The notes under the pieces were generated by a model, which saw only the letters and a program-made list of their open reading frames with translations, was not told the DNA's origin and ran no database searches. Positions 8,563 through 16,216 of a stretch of 37,514 nucleotides of DNA are shown piece after piece. Position 1 is the stretch's first letter; each line of letters begins with the position of its first letter. The position numbers and the translations under genes are program-made. The DNA is taken from contig VFZN01000021.1 of the NCBI GenBank assembly GCA_016871195.1, positions 1 through 37,514 on the forward strand, given 5' to 3'. Source of the stretch: Acidobacteriota bacterium (GTDB lineage Bacteria; Acidobacteriota; Vicinamibacteria; Vicinamibacterales; UBA2999).

Positions 8563-8669
8563 CCATCCCTCTGTGCCGAGGCTCGGACACGGCCGCCGGT
8601 GCGGCCGCTGGCGCAGCGGCGACCGTCAATATACAGTAGGGAGGTTTTTCACATCTCCGGTAACCCTGC
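8563..8669 (+). promoter_or_regulatory. Divergent promoter region of the catabolic operon
   Basis: The region separates the dehydrogenase (minus) from the aminotransferase operon (plus). A -10-like TATACA/TACAGT lies at 8630-8637. A GGGAGG follows at 8639-8644 but is 25 bases from the first usable ATG at 8670, with in-frame stop TAA at 8661, so it cannot serve that start at normal spacing. GGAG and CTCC around 8641-8659 could pair as a small hairpin in the leader. The function is inferred. Confidence 0.3.
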
Positions 8670-9881
8670 ATGGCCCACTCCCTCCGACCTGCACGACGCG
8701 CGACGGTGCGCGATGCCCGCATCAACGCCCGGCTGCTCGAGATTGCCGACGGCCTCACGGATGTCATCCGCATGGGCCGGGGCGACCCCGACTTCGATAC
8801 GCCCGCGCACATCATCGCGGCTGGACAGGCGGCGCTGGCGAACGGCGCCACGCACTATACGCACACGCAGGGCATGCTGTCGCTGCGTCAGGCGATCGTG
8901 CGTGACATCGAGGCGCACGGCGGGGCGTCGTACACACCAGACCAGATTGTCGTTACCCCGGGTGCGCAGCAGGCACTTTTCACCACGGCCCTCGGGCTGC
9001 TGAATCCCGGTGAGCAGATGGTCGCCGCGTGTCCCGGCTACCATCCGTACCATCAGGCGGCCGAGCTCGCCGAGGCACAGGTCATCGACGTGCGCACGAC
9101 GCTCGCCACCAACTTCAGCGCCACGGCCGACATGATCGAGGCGCAGCTGACGCCCACCACTCGCATCATTGTCCTCGTGAACCCCTCGAATCCGACGGGA
9201 ACGGTGACCCCGCCCGACGAAGTCGAGCGCATTGCCGATGTCGCCCGCCGGCACGACCTGCTGGTGATTTCCGACGAAATCTACTCGCGGCTCGTGGTCG
9301 ACGGCGTGCGCGTGCAGCCTGTCGCGTCGCTGCCGGAGATGCAGGACCGCACCATCACGATTTCGGGCTTCTCGAAAACGTACGCCATGACGGGCTGGCG
9401 CATCGGCTATCTGGCCGCACCAGCCGCCCTCGTCCCTGCCCTGGCCGCCATCAACAACGGCCTCGCCATCAGCACGTCAGCGGTGGCACAGCATGCGGCA
9501 CTGGCCGCCCTGCAGGGACCGCAGGACTGCGTCGATGAGATGCGGAAGACCTACGAGGAACGTCGCCGCGCGCTCTGCGCCGGCCTCGACACCCTGGGCA
9601 TTCCCTACGCCACACCGCAGGGCGCTTTCTTCGTCTATGCCCGCGTCGCCGCACTGGGTCTCGGAGCCACCGACTTCTGCGAACGCCTCCTTCGCGAGGG
9701 ACGCGTGCTCGCCTTTCCAGGTGGCGTGTACGGCGACTACACGGACGACTTCATCCGTCTGTCACTGACGGTGCCGACCGCTCGCATCGAAGAGGCCTGC
9801 CGTCGCATGGCCCGGGTGGCGCAGGCACTGGCCAACGCCTCCGCCTCATCCATTCCAGCCGACACGGAGCCGTCCCGATGA
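8670..9881 (+). CDS. PLP-dependent aminotransferase, class I/II (aspartate aminotransferase-like)
   Basis: This cytoplasmic transaminase moves an amino group between an amino acid and a keto acid. The product has 403 residues. The fold type I signature is present: GAQQALFTTAL near 95, NPSNPTGTV near 173, DEIYSRL near 206, the PLP lysine Lys236 in SGFSKTYAMTGWRIGY, and the C-terminal RLSLTV segment with the substrate carboxylate-binding Arg. It is the first gene of a tight plus-strand operon and its stop overlaps the VOC gene start (ATGA). It is not the class V type used as ureidoglycine-glyoxylate aminotransferase. The amino donor is unknown. Confidence 0.9.
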   Translation: MAHSLRPARRATVRDARINARLLEIADGLTDVIRMGRGDPDFDTPAHIIAAGQAALANGATHYTHTQGMLSLRQAIVRDIEAHGGASYTPDQIVVTPGAQQALFTTALGLLNPGEQMVAACPGYHPYHQAAELAEAQVIDVRTTLATNFSATADMIEAQLTPTTRIIVLVNPSNPTGTVTPPDEVERIADVARRHDLLVISDEIYSRLVVDGVRVQPVASLPEMQDRTITISGFSKTYAMTGWRIGYLAAPAALVPALAAINNGLAISTSAVAQHAALAALQGPQDCVDEMRKTYEERRRALCAGLDTLGIPYATPQGAFFVYARVAALGLGATDFCERLLREGRVLAFPGGVYGDYTDDFIRLSLTVPTARIEEACRRMARVAQALANASASSIPADTEPSR

Positions 9882-10357
9882 TCTCCGACAACCCGAACGT
9901 CCGCAGCATCAAGCACATGGCCTTCGCCGTCCGCGACTCGGCGCAGGCGCTCGAGGCGTACACGCGTTTCCTGCATGTGCCGGCGTCGACTGAGCTGAAG
10001 ATCTATCCGAAGTCGCAGAACCGGGTGGCCCTGTTCACGCTGGGCGGCATCGAGTTCCAGTTGTGCGAGTCGCTGCAGCCCGACGGCCGCTTTGCCTCGT
10101 GGATTGCCGCCCGCGGCCACGAAGGTTTGCATCACATCTGTTACGAAGTCGATGACATCGAGGCCGCGCTGGCCCACGCCGTGTCGCAGGGCGCCTCGCT
10201 GCGCATCTGTCAGGCGTGCCAGAAGTATGGCGCGCATCCGCATCCGGAAGGCTGGGTGGCCTTCCTCGACAACGATGCCGGCGGCATCGAAATCGAATTC
10301 ATGCAGGTCTACACGCCCGCGCAACTCGACGAGTACCGGGCCTATCAGGGGATTTGA
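9878..10357 (+). CDS. VOC family protein (methylmalonyl-CoA epimerase/glyoxalase-like fold)
   Basis: This 159-residue single-polypeptide protein has two paired beta-alpha-beta-beta-beta modules, as in vicinal-oxygen-chelate metalloenzymes. Likely metal ligands are visible in family positions: His near residue 8 (IKHMAF), Gln near 65 (IEFQLCE), His in GLHHICYEVDD near 85, and Glu in GIEIEFMQ near 140. That pattern is closest to methylmalonyl-CoA epimerase, but the context gives no acyl-CoA pathway, so it may be an epimerase, isomerase or lyase acting on an operon intermediate. It overlaps the aminotransferase by four bases and precedes the next gene by three. Confidence 0.82.
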   Translation: MISDNPNVRSIKHMAFAVRDSAQALEAYTRFLHVPASTELKIYPKSQNRVALFTLGGIEFQLCESLQPDGRFASWIAARGHEGLHHICYEVDDIEAALAHAVSQGASLRICQACQKYGAHPHPEGWVAFLDNDAGGIEIEFMQVYTPAQLDEYRAYQGI

Positions 10358-10360
10358 CGC

Positions 10361-11353
10361 ATGTCTGCAGCGAAGACAGTCACCGTCGGCACGGCCACCG
10401 CCGCCCCGGGCTCGGTAGTGCGCGGCATCATTCCGGTCACGACACTCGCGGGCGATACGCCGCTCGGCATTCCCGTCGTGGTCATCAACGGTGCCCAAGA
10501 GGGGCCGTGCTTCTGGGTCGACGGGGCCATCCACGGCGATGAACCCGAAGGACCGCTGGCCTGCCAGATCGCGATGCGCGAGGTCGACCCGGCGCAGCTC
10601 GCGGGCACGCTGGTGCTGTGCCCGGTGCTCAACGTGGCGGCCTTCGAAGCCGCCCAGCGTGGCAATCCGCTCGACACGTTCAGCTACGACATGAACCGCA
10701 TCTATCCGGGGCGGGCCAATGGCTATCTGACCGAGCGCGTGGCCGCGGCCCACGCCGACGCCATGGGGACCGTCGCCGATTTCGAAATTTCGATTCATTC
10801 GGGCGGCGCGCACTCGTTCCTCGACAAGGCCATCTTCGTCGACGAGCGCCCGGCGTCGGTCGAACTCGCCACGGCCATGGGCCCCGGCTGGGGCTGCATC
10901 ATGTCGTCGATCAGCCCCAAGGGCAGTCCGATGGCCTACCTCAAGGACATCGGCAAAGTCGGCATCACGGTGGAACTGGGCGGACGATCGGCCACCTCGC
11001 CTGCGGCCTTTGCCGCTGTCGGTCGGGCGCTCGCCGATGCCATCCTCAACATCCTGCGGCACTACCGCATGTATCCCGGCGAGGCCGCCTATCCGTCGCC
11101 GCGCTACCGCGGACAGCAGGAGGCCCTGCTCGCGCCGGCATCGGGGCTGTTCCTGCCCCGCGAAGACATCCAGTTCCTGACGCCGATGCCGAAAGGCACG
11201 CCGATTGCCCGCATCACCAGCATCTTCGGTGACACCCTCGCCGACCTGTCCGCACCGGCTGACGGCATGATTTTCGGTCTGCGCGCCCTGCCGAACGTCA
11301 CCACAGGCGAGTGGTGCTGCTTCTTCTGCAAGATTGAAGGCACGCGCGAATGA
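10361..11353 (+). CDS. Succinylglutamate desuccinylase/aspartoacylase (AstE/AspA) family zinc hydrolase
   Basis: This is a zinc-dependent carboxypeptidase-fold amidohydrolase that removes N-acyl groups from amino acids or acts on related amides. The product has 330 residues. Zinc ligands and catalytic residues are readable: His58 and Glu61 in GAIHGDEPEG, His146 in SIHSGGAH, and Glu205 in TVELGG as the expected general base. NRIYPG near 110 corresponds to the substrate-binding Asn-Arg segment of the family. The family includes AstE, aspartoacylase and the ectoine-pathway deacetylase DoeB; the sequence alone does not choose between them. Its stop overlaps the PuuE-type gene start by four bases. 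Confidence 0.87.
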   Translation: MSAAKTVTVGTATAAPGSVVRGIIPVTTLAGDTPLGIPVVVINGAQEGPCFWVDGAIHGDEPEGPLACQIAMREVDPAQLAGTLVLCPVLNVAAFEAAQRGNPLDTFSYDMNRIYPGRANGYLTERVAAAHADAMGTVADFEISIHSGGAHSFLDKAIFVDERPASVELATAMGPGWGCIMSSISPKGSPMAYLKDIGKVGITVELGGRSATSPAAFAAVGRALADAILNILRHYRMYPGEAAYPSPRYRGQQEALLAPASGLFLPREDIQFLTPMPKGTPIARITSIFGDTLADLSAPADGMIFGLRALPNVTTGEWCCFFCKIEGTRE

Positions 11354-12258
11354 TGCACGACGGGTCACGTGACCTGATCGGATACGGGACGCAGCCCCCG
11401 TCCATCACGTGGCCCGGTGGGGCTCGTCTCGCCGTCAACCTCGTCATCAACTATGAGGAAGGCGCTGAGTACGCCTTCGAACACGGCGACGGACGCTCGG
11501 ACCTGGGCCTGCTCGATATCGCGCAGGCCCGCCTGCCGCAGAACGTGCGCGACCTGGCCGCTGAGAGCCTCTTTGAATACGGCAGCCGCGTCGGCATCTG
11601 GCGGCTCATCCGCCTGTGCGAGGCATACCGCGTGCCCGCGACGCTCTTCGCCGCAGCGCTCGCCCTCGAGCGAAACCCGGCCGTCGCTGAGGCCGTGGCA
11701 CGCAACGGCTGGGACGTCGTCGCGCACGGCTGGCGCTGGATCGCGCACACCGATCTCGACGAAGCCACCGAGCGCGAGCATATTGCCCGCGCCTACGAGA
11801 GCATCCAGCGCCTGACCGGGCACGCCCCCGAGGGCTGGTATTGCCGCTATGCACCCTCGGCGAACACGCGTCGACTGGTGGTGGAACACGGCGGCTTCAG
11901 CTACGACAGCGATGCCTACAACGACGAGCTGCCCTACTGGGTGCGCGTCGGGGAACGGGCGCATCTGGTGGTGCCCTATTCGCTGACGACCAACGATGCC
12001 AAGCTCGTGGGCGGTCCGCTGATCACCGGCCGCGCCTTCGGTGACCTGCTCATCGACACGGCCGACGAACTGCTGGGCGAGCACCGCACACGGATGATGT
12101 CGGTCGGCCTGCATGCCCGCATCGCCGGGCATCCGGGGCGTCTCGTCGGGCTGCGTCGCTTTCTCGATCACATCCAGGGGCATCCCGACATCTGGCTCTG
12201 CCGGCGTCGCGACCTCGCCCTGTACTGGCGCACGCACGTGCCGCCACCCGCATCGTAA
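11350..12258 (+). CDS. PuuE-type polysaccharide deacetylase-fold protein (allantoinase PuuE family)
   Basis: The product has 302 residues and is a member of the NodB/carbohydrate esterase 4 fold, in the branch that contains the cofactor-independent allantoinase PuuE. The N-terminal pattern is diagnostic: LIGYGTQPPSITWPGGARLA, then VINYEEGAEYAFEHGD. Further family segments are FEYGSRVGIWRL near 75, DVVAHGWRWI near 125, the WYCRYAPSANTRRL stretch near 160 and GLHARIAGHPGR near 255. In known members the substrate is allantoin (ring opening to allantoate) or related amide and N-acetyl compounds. It lies between the AstE-like and AllA-like genes with overlaps of four and one bases, so the products probably share a pathway. 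The exact substrate is inferred. Confidence 0.87.
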   Translation: MMHDGSRDLIGYGTQPPSITWPGGARLAVNLVINYEEGAEYAFEHGDGRSDLGLLDIAQARLPQNVRDLAAESLFEYGSRVGIWRLIRLCEAYRVPATLFAAALALERNPAVAEAVARNGWDVVAHGWRWIAHTDLDEATEREHIARAYESIQRLTGHAPEGWYCRYAPSANTRRLVVEHGGFSYDSDAYNDELPYWVRVGERAHLVVPYSLTTNDAKLVGGPLITGRAFGDLLIDTADELLGEHRTRMMSVGLHARIAGHPGRLVGLRRFLDHIQGHPDIWLCRRRDLALYWRTHVPPPAS

Positions 12259-12725
12259 TGCGCGCCGTCACGGCCCGTCCCATTGAGGCGGAGGCGTTCG
12301 CACCTTTCGGCACGCTGATTCATCCGCCGGCACACGCAGGCCAGCGGGAAATGTTCAGTGCATGGGCGTCACCTGTCACGGGACTTCGACCGCAGCTGCA
12401 CGTCAACCGTGTGGCACCGATCCGGCTGCCGCTGACCGTCTCTCAGGTGGAACGTCATCCACACGCCGCGCAGATCTTCCTCCCACTCGACGCCGGCACA
12501 TATCTCGTCGTCGTGATGCCGTCACTCGACAGTGGTGCACCCGATGTCGCCCAAGCCGGCGCCTGGCTGGTACCCCCCACGCTGGGCGTCGCCTATCGCC
12601 CGGGCGTGTGGCACACCAGCATCATGGCCCTCGATCGGGAATCGTGTTTCTCGGTGCTGATGTGGCGCGGCGCCACCAATGACGATGAGATGACGGCGGT
12701 GACGCCGATGACGGTGATCGTGTAA
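12258..12725 (+). CDS. Ureidoglycolate lyase (AllA) family protein
   Basis: This 155-residue cupin-like protein matches the ureidoglycolate lyase family, which splits ureidoglycolate into glyoxylate and urea. Family features include the start AVTARPIEAEAFAPFGTLI, a VERHPHAAQIFLPLD stretch (residues about 66-80) where AllA proteins carry the conserved H-x-x-S/A-Q, and GVAYRPGVWHTSIMAL near 115-130 with the conserved W-H. It overlaps the preceding gene by one base (TAATG). The context (PuuE-like upstream, Ldh_2 divergent) supports a ureide role, yet no urease or allantoicase is nearby. Confidence 0.85.
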   Translation: MRAVTARPIEAEAFAPFGTLIHPPAHAGQREMFSAWASPVTGLRPQLHVNRVAPIRLPLTVSQVERHPHAAQIFLPLDAGTYLVVVMPSLDSGAPDVAQAGAWLVPPTLGVAYRPGVWHTSIMALDRESCFSVLMWRGATNDDEMTAVTPMTVIV

Positions 12726-12759
12726 GCCGCGTAGCATGACGACGACGAAGGAGACATGC

Positions 12760-13839
12760 ATGAAGGTTGGAATCATCGGTGCCGGATTTGCCCGTGCGGC
12801 CTACCTGCCAGCCCTGCGTCACGTCCCCGGCGCAACCGTCGTCGCACTGGCCTCGGCCCGGCTCGACCGGGCGCGCGCGGTGGCTGACGAATTCGGCGTC
12901 CCGCATGCCTACGACGACTGGCAGGCGATGCTGCGGGCGCACACCTTCGATCTCGTGTGCATCGCGACGCCGACCGTCCTGCATGCTCCGCAGACTCTCG
13001 CCGCTCTGGCATCTGGCGCGCACGTGCTCTGCGAGAAGCCGGCGGCGATGGATGCCACAGAGGCGCGGACCATGCTTGAGGCCGCTGAGGCCGCCGGGCG
13101 CCTGCATATCATCGACCATGAACTGCGGTTCAATCCCAACCGGATGCGCATCGCCTCACTTATCGCCGACGGCACCCTGGGCGACATCAGGCACATAGTC
13201 ATCACCAACATCGGTGCCGCGTGGAATGCCCCCGGCAGTCGTGCGCGCAACGACTGGTGGAGCCTGGCCTCAGAGGGCGGCGGCCGCCTCGGCGCCAACG
13301 GCAGTCACCAAGTGGACTTGCTCCGGTGGTGGCTGGGCGAGGTGTCGTGGGTCACTGGTGCGGCACCGGTCATGGTGCGGCAGCGGCACGACCCGGCGAG
13401 CGGCGAGGCATGGACGGCGACGGCCGACGATGTGGCGTACTTCACGGCGGAGATGGCATCAGGGGCCGTCGCACAGGTGTTTATCTCGGCGGTGGCTGCG
13501 CGGACGATGTCGAACGTCACGCAGGTGTTCGGCTCGCGCGGCACGCTGCTGCTCGACAATCAGGATGAGCGGTTGTGGCTCGCGCGCGGCAGCAGTGCGT
13601 TCGAGGATATCTCGGTGGCCGATCCGAATGCGGGCCTGCCCGGCGTCGGTGCCGGCATCTGGAATGTCTCGGTGGTGGGCCTGCTGCAGGCGATGGGCGC
13701 GGCGATTCAGCAGGGGCATCCGCTGACGCAGGCGGCGACGTTTGCCGACGGCCTCGCCACGCAGTGCGTGCTCGATGCGGTACGGCTGTCGGGCACCGAG
13801 CGCCGTTGGGTGCGGCCCGGAGACATCGCGGCACGCTGA
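12760..13839 (+). CDS. Gfo/Idh/MocA family NAD(P)-dependent oxidoreductase
   Basis: The product is 359 residues when started at 12760, where AAGGAG lies at good spacing; an ATG at 12736 in the same frame lacks this. The N-terminal Rossmann fold begins with KVGIIGAGFARAAYLPAL. The EKP motif (GAHVLCEKPAA) places the likely catalytic Lys at residue 93. The C-terminal alpha/beta domain carries the GGGRLGANGSHQVDLLRWWLG segment (about 175-195), in the place of the usual G-x-x-x-D-x-G-x-H motif. Members oxidise or reduce sugars, inositols and other hydroxy compounds, and a few have other activities. It is the last gene of the operon. Confidence 0.88.
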   Translation: MKVGIIGAGFARAAYLPALRHVPGATVVALASARLDRARAVADEFGVPHAYDDWQAMLRAHTFDLVCIATPTVLHAPQTLAALASGAHVLCEKPAAMDATEARTMLEAAEAAGRLHIIDHELRFNPNRMRIASLIADGTLGDIRHIVITNIGAAWNAPGSRARNDWWSLASEGGGRLGANGSHQVDLLRWWLGEVSWVTGAAPVMVRQRHDPASGEAWTATADDVAYFTAEMASGAVAQVFISAVAARTMSNVTQVFGSRGTLLLDNQDERLWLARGSSAFEDISVADPNAGLPGVGAGIWNVSVVGLLQAMGAAIQQGHPLTQAATFADGLATQCVLDAVRLSGTERRWVRPGDIAAR

Positions 13840-13937
13840 CGTCGCACCGCACCAACCCGACACGCCTCGGTGTGCCGCGTGCCACTCGCCCGACACGTGC
13901 GGTCGACGGGGTCACGACAGATGGGAATCCCGACGCC

Positions 13938-14741
13938 TCAGGGCGCGCCGCGTTCCACGGTCTCGGCCAGGGCCATCAGTGCGTCGTCTGTCAGGCCGGT
14001 CTCTGACGCCGCGAGCCCCTGACAGACACGCCAGGCGTCGAAGCGGCAGCCTGTCGGTGAGCCCTGTGCCTGCGCGAGGCGCACGAACGCCGGCCCCAGC
14101 GCTTCGGGATCACGCAGGGCAGCGCGCCGGGCATCGGGCCACGCGTCGTAGTCGGCGGCCGTCACTCCGGTCGGCTTGATCCGTGCCCCCGGTGTAACGG
14201 TATTGAACGACACGCGAGTCCCGCGATATTCGAGAGCGGCGGCACGTGTCAGGCCTTCGACGCCGAACTTCGCGGCACAGTACGCGGTCTCGTCCGCGAA
14301 TCCATGTACCCCTGCTCTCGACGAGACATTGATGACCGACCCTCCCTGCACCGAGAGCCTCGCCGCGACCGCACGCATCAGCAGGAACGTGGCCGACAGA
14401 TTCACCGCAAGCACCTGGTCCCACACCACCTCGTCGGTCATGGCCATTGGCGAGATGGGCAGCACAGCGGCGTTGTTGACGAGGATGTCGGCGGGGTCCG
14501 ATCCTGCGGCCATCCACTGCCCGAGTGCATGCACCGACAGACGGTCTGCCAGGTCGACGCACCGCGCCTGCACCACGAGTCCCTCTGACGACAGCCGACT
14601 GGTGGCAGCCTCGAGTTCGTCGGCCACTTCGGCGACGAGCGTCACGCGTGCTCCGGCCCGGGCCAGTGCCGCAGCCGCTCCGAGGCCGAGGCCTCTCGAT
14701 GCCCCGGTCACCAGGGCATGTCGTCCCTGCAGCGAGGACAT
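13938..14741 (-). CDS. Short-chain dehydrogenase/reductase (SDR)
   Basis: This classical SDR has 267 residues. The cofactor motif TGASRGLGLG (about 13-22), the NNAAVLPIS segment, the catalytic Ser in NVSSRAGVHG, and Tyr154/Lys158 in AYCAAKFG are all present. The C-terminal third (SPTGCRFDAWRVCQGL) shows it ends with the usual substrate-covering part. It follows the DUF819-type membrane protein by four bases on the same strand and is most likely co-transcribed. The substrate is unknown. Confidence 0.9.
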   Translation of the reverse strand: MSSLQGRHALVTGASRGLGLGAAAALARAGARVTLVAEVADELEAATSRLSSEGLVVQARCVDLADRLSVHALGQWMAAGSDPADILVNNAAVLPISPMAMTDEVVWDQVLAVNLSATFLLMRAVAARLSVQGGSVINVSSRAGVHGFADETAYCAAKFGVEGLTRAAALEYRGTRVSFNTVTPGARIKPTGVTAADYDAWPDARRAALRDPEALGPAFVRLAQAQGSPTGCRFDAWRVCQGLAASETGLTDDALMALAETVERGAP

Positions 14742-14745
14742 CGTC

Positions 14746-15885
14746 TCAGTTCAGCAGCGCGCGCGTCACATACGCACACGCAAAGCCGATGTAATTGCCC
14801 ATCGCGTATCCGAAGATGCCGACGATGATGCCCGGCGTGACGAGCGAGGGCCACTTCATCGACATCGACAGGGCGAGTGCCGACCCGGGGCCGCCGACGG
14901 CCGCCTGGCTGGCGATGGTGATCGTCGCCAGATCACGCCGCAGCAGCCATCCCCCGACGTACACGATGACGGCGTGCACGGCGATGATGGTCAGCATGTA
15001 GGCGAAGAGCATGCGGCCCGACGTCGCCAGTTCGCTGATCACCGCCGATGTGCCAATCACGACGAAGAACAGGTGCAGGGCAAAGTACGACAGCACCGTG
15101 GCGCCCTTCAGCTGACGCACTGCTGGAATCTGCGCCACGACCAGCGCGAGCGTGGTCTGCCACAGGACGAGGGGAAACCCCGGCAGAAGCGGTGACAGCT
15201 GTGTAGAGAGCCAAAGAATGGCCAGGGGCAGTCCGGCGAGGATGGCCATCTCGGTGATACTGAGATCGGCATGCGACCAGGCGTCGCGAATGCGCGCGCT
15301 TTCGCGTTCAGCCGCGTCGGGGTCGGTGGTGACCTCACCACTGCGGTAGTAGCGGGCCAGCAGCCCGAAGAGCCCGACCTGCGCGAGCATCCACGGGACG
15401 GTCGACAGGTTGTCGGCCACTGACGCGGCCGCGAAGATCGACGGCTCGGTCTCAAGTCCACGGCCCACCGCGACGAAATTCATTCCGCCACCGACGAAGG
15501 CGCCGGCAAACTGGCCAGACAGCTTCCAGGTTTCCGGCCCGAGGGCATCGGCAAACAGCAGGCCACCCGCGAGGCCACCGACGAAGCTTCCGGTCATGGC
15601 GAGCAGGAAGCAGATCACAATCGAACGGCCCGCGCGCTTCAGGTCGCGCAGATCGGACGCCAGAATCACGAGCACGATGGCGTAGGGCACCGCATAGGTG
15701 TTGACGCCGTCATAGGCCGGCGAGGCGTGCGGCATGACGCCCACGTTCGACAGCGCGATGCCGAGCAGCGTGCACACGACCGCCGAGCTGATCTGCTGCA
15801 CGGCGGGCACGCGGCGCTCGAGCCACCGCGAGAAGGCGATCAGCCCGAACATGAACGCCATGAGCGCCACCGGATCGTGAATCAT
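14746..15885 (-). CDS. DUF819 family integral membrane protein
   Basis: This multi-pass inner-membrane protein has 379 residues when started at the ATG at 15885 (MIHDPVALMAFMFGL). About ten hydrophobic segments can be read. Conserved family-like stretches are GQFAGAFVGGGMNFVAV, ASVADNLSTVPWM and, near the end, ASQAAVGGPGSALALSMSMKW with LVTPGIIVGIFGYAMGNYIG. The internal similarity of the GG-rich segments suggests an inverted-repeat carrier. The transport function is inferred from the fold type and from its place beside catabolic genes; DUF819 proteins have no generally established substrate. No strong ribosome binding site was seen. Confidence 0.82.
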   Translation of the reverse strand: MIHDPVALMAFMFGLIAFSRWLERRVPAVQQISSAVVCTLLGIALSNVGVMPHASPAYDGVNTYAVPYAIVLVILASDLRDLKRAGRSIVICFLLAMTGSFVGGLAGGLLFADALGPETWKLSGQFAGAFVGGGMNFVAVGRGLETEPSIFAAASVADNLSTVPWMLAQVGLFGLLARYYRSGEVTTDPDAAERESARIRDAWSHADLSITEMAILAGLPLAILWLSTQLSPLLPGFPLVLWQTTLALVVAQIPAVRQLKGATVLSYFALHLFFVVIGTSAVISELATSGRMLFAYMLTIIAVHAVIVYVGGWLLRRDLATITIASQAAVGGPGSALALSMSMKWPSLVTPGIIVGIFGYAMGNYIGFACAYVTRALLN

Positions 15886-15917
15886 GCGCCGCCATGCTAC
15901 CGGAGTGACGATTCCAC

Positions 15918-15923
15918 TACAAT
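15918..15923 (+). promoter_or_regulatory. Candidate -10 element TACAAT before the Tat-signal gene
   Basis: TACAAT matches the -10 consensus in five of six positions and ends eight bases before the ATG at 15932, so the transcript could be leaderless. It lies in the 46-base divergent gap with the DUF819-type gene. No good -35 was found. Confidence 0.3.
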
Positions 15924-15931
15924 GCCGCGTT

Positions 15932-16213
15932 ATGGAGACATCCCGCCGCAGCTTTGCCGCCCTGCTCGGCGCTATGGCCACCGCCCCGCTCTGGGACCAG
16001 GCGGTTGCCGAGGCGCAGACACGGGGCACGGTGACCGCCGATACGCTCAGGGCGCTGCTCGATGCGCAGGGTGGAGCCGGCATCTTCGCCGACCCGGCGC
16101 GCTTCGCTGAACTGCAAAGCGCGGTCACGCGGTCGGCGATCACCGTGGCGGCGCTGCGCGCTTTTGATGTGCCGGCGGATGTCCCCCCGGCCGTCATGTT
16201 CAGCCGGAGTTGA
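15932..16213 (+). CDS. Small Tat-signal protein preceding the amidase
   Basis: The product has 93 residues. It begins METSRRSFAALLGAMATA, a twin-arginine motif (SRRSF) followed by a hydrophobic stretch and a likely cleavage site near QAVAEAQT. The mature part of about 60 residues is helical-looking and acidic (ALLDAQGGAGIFADPARFAELQ) with no known domain. It ends with TGA, and after one codon (GCC) the amidase ATG follows in the same reading frame. The layout suggests either a small exported partner of the amidase or the separated N-terminal export region of an ancestral longer protein. The mature amidase itself has no signal peptide. Confidence 0.7.
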   Translation: METSRRSFAALLGAMATAPLWDQAVAEAQTRGTVTADTLRALLDAQGGAGIFADPARFAELQSAVTRSAITVAALRAFDVPADVPPAVMFSRS

Positions 16214-16216
16214 GCC

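Noticed and set aside
8670-9881. Ureidoglycine-glyoxylate aminotransferase (PucG) assignment
   Set aside because: PucG is a class V aminotransferase; the motifs here (NPSNPTGT, SGFSKTYAMTGWR) are class I.
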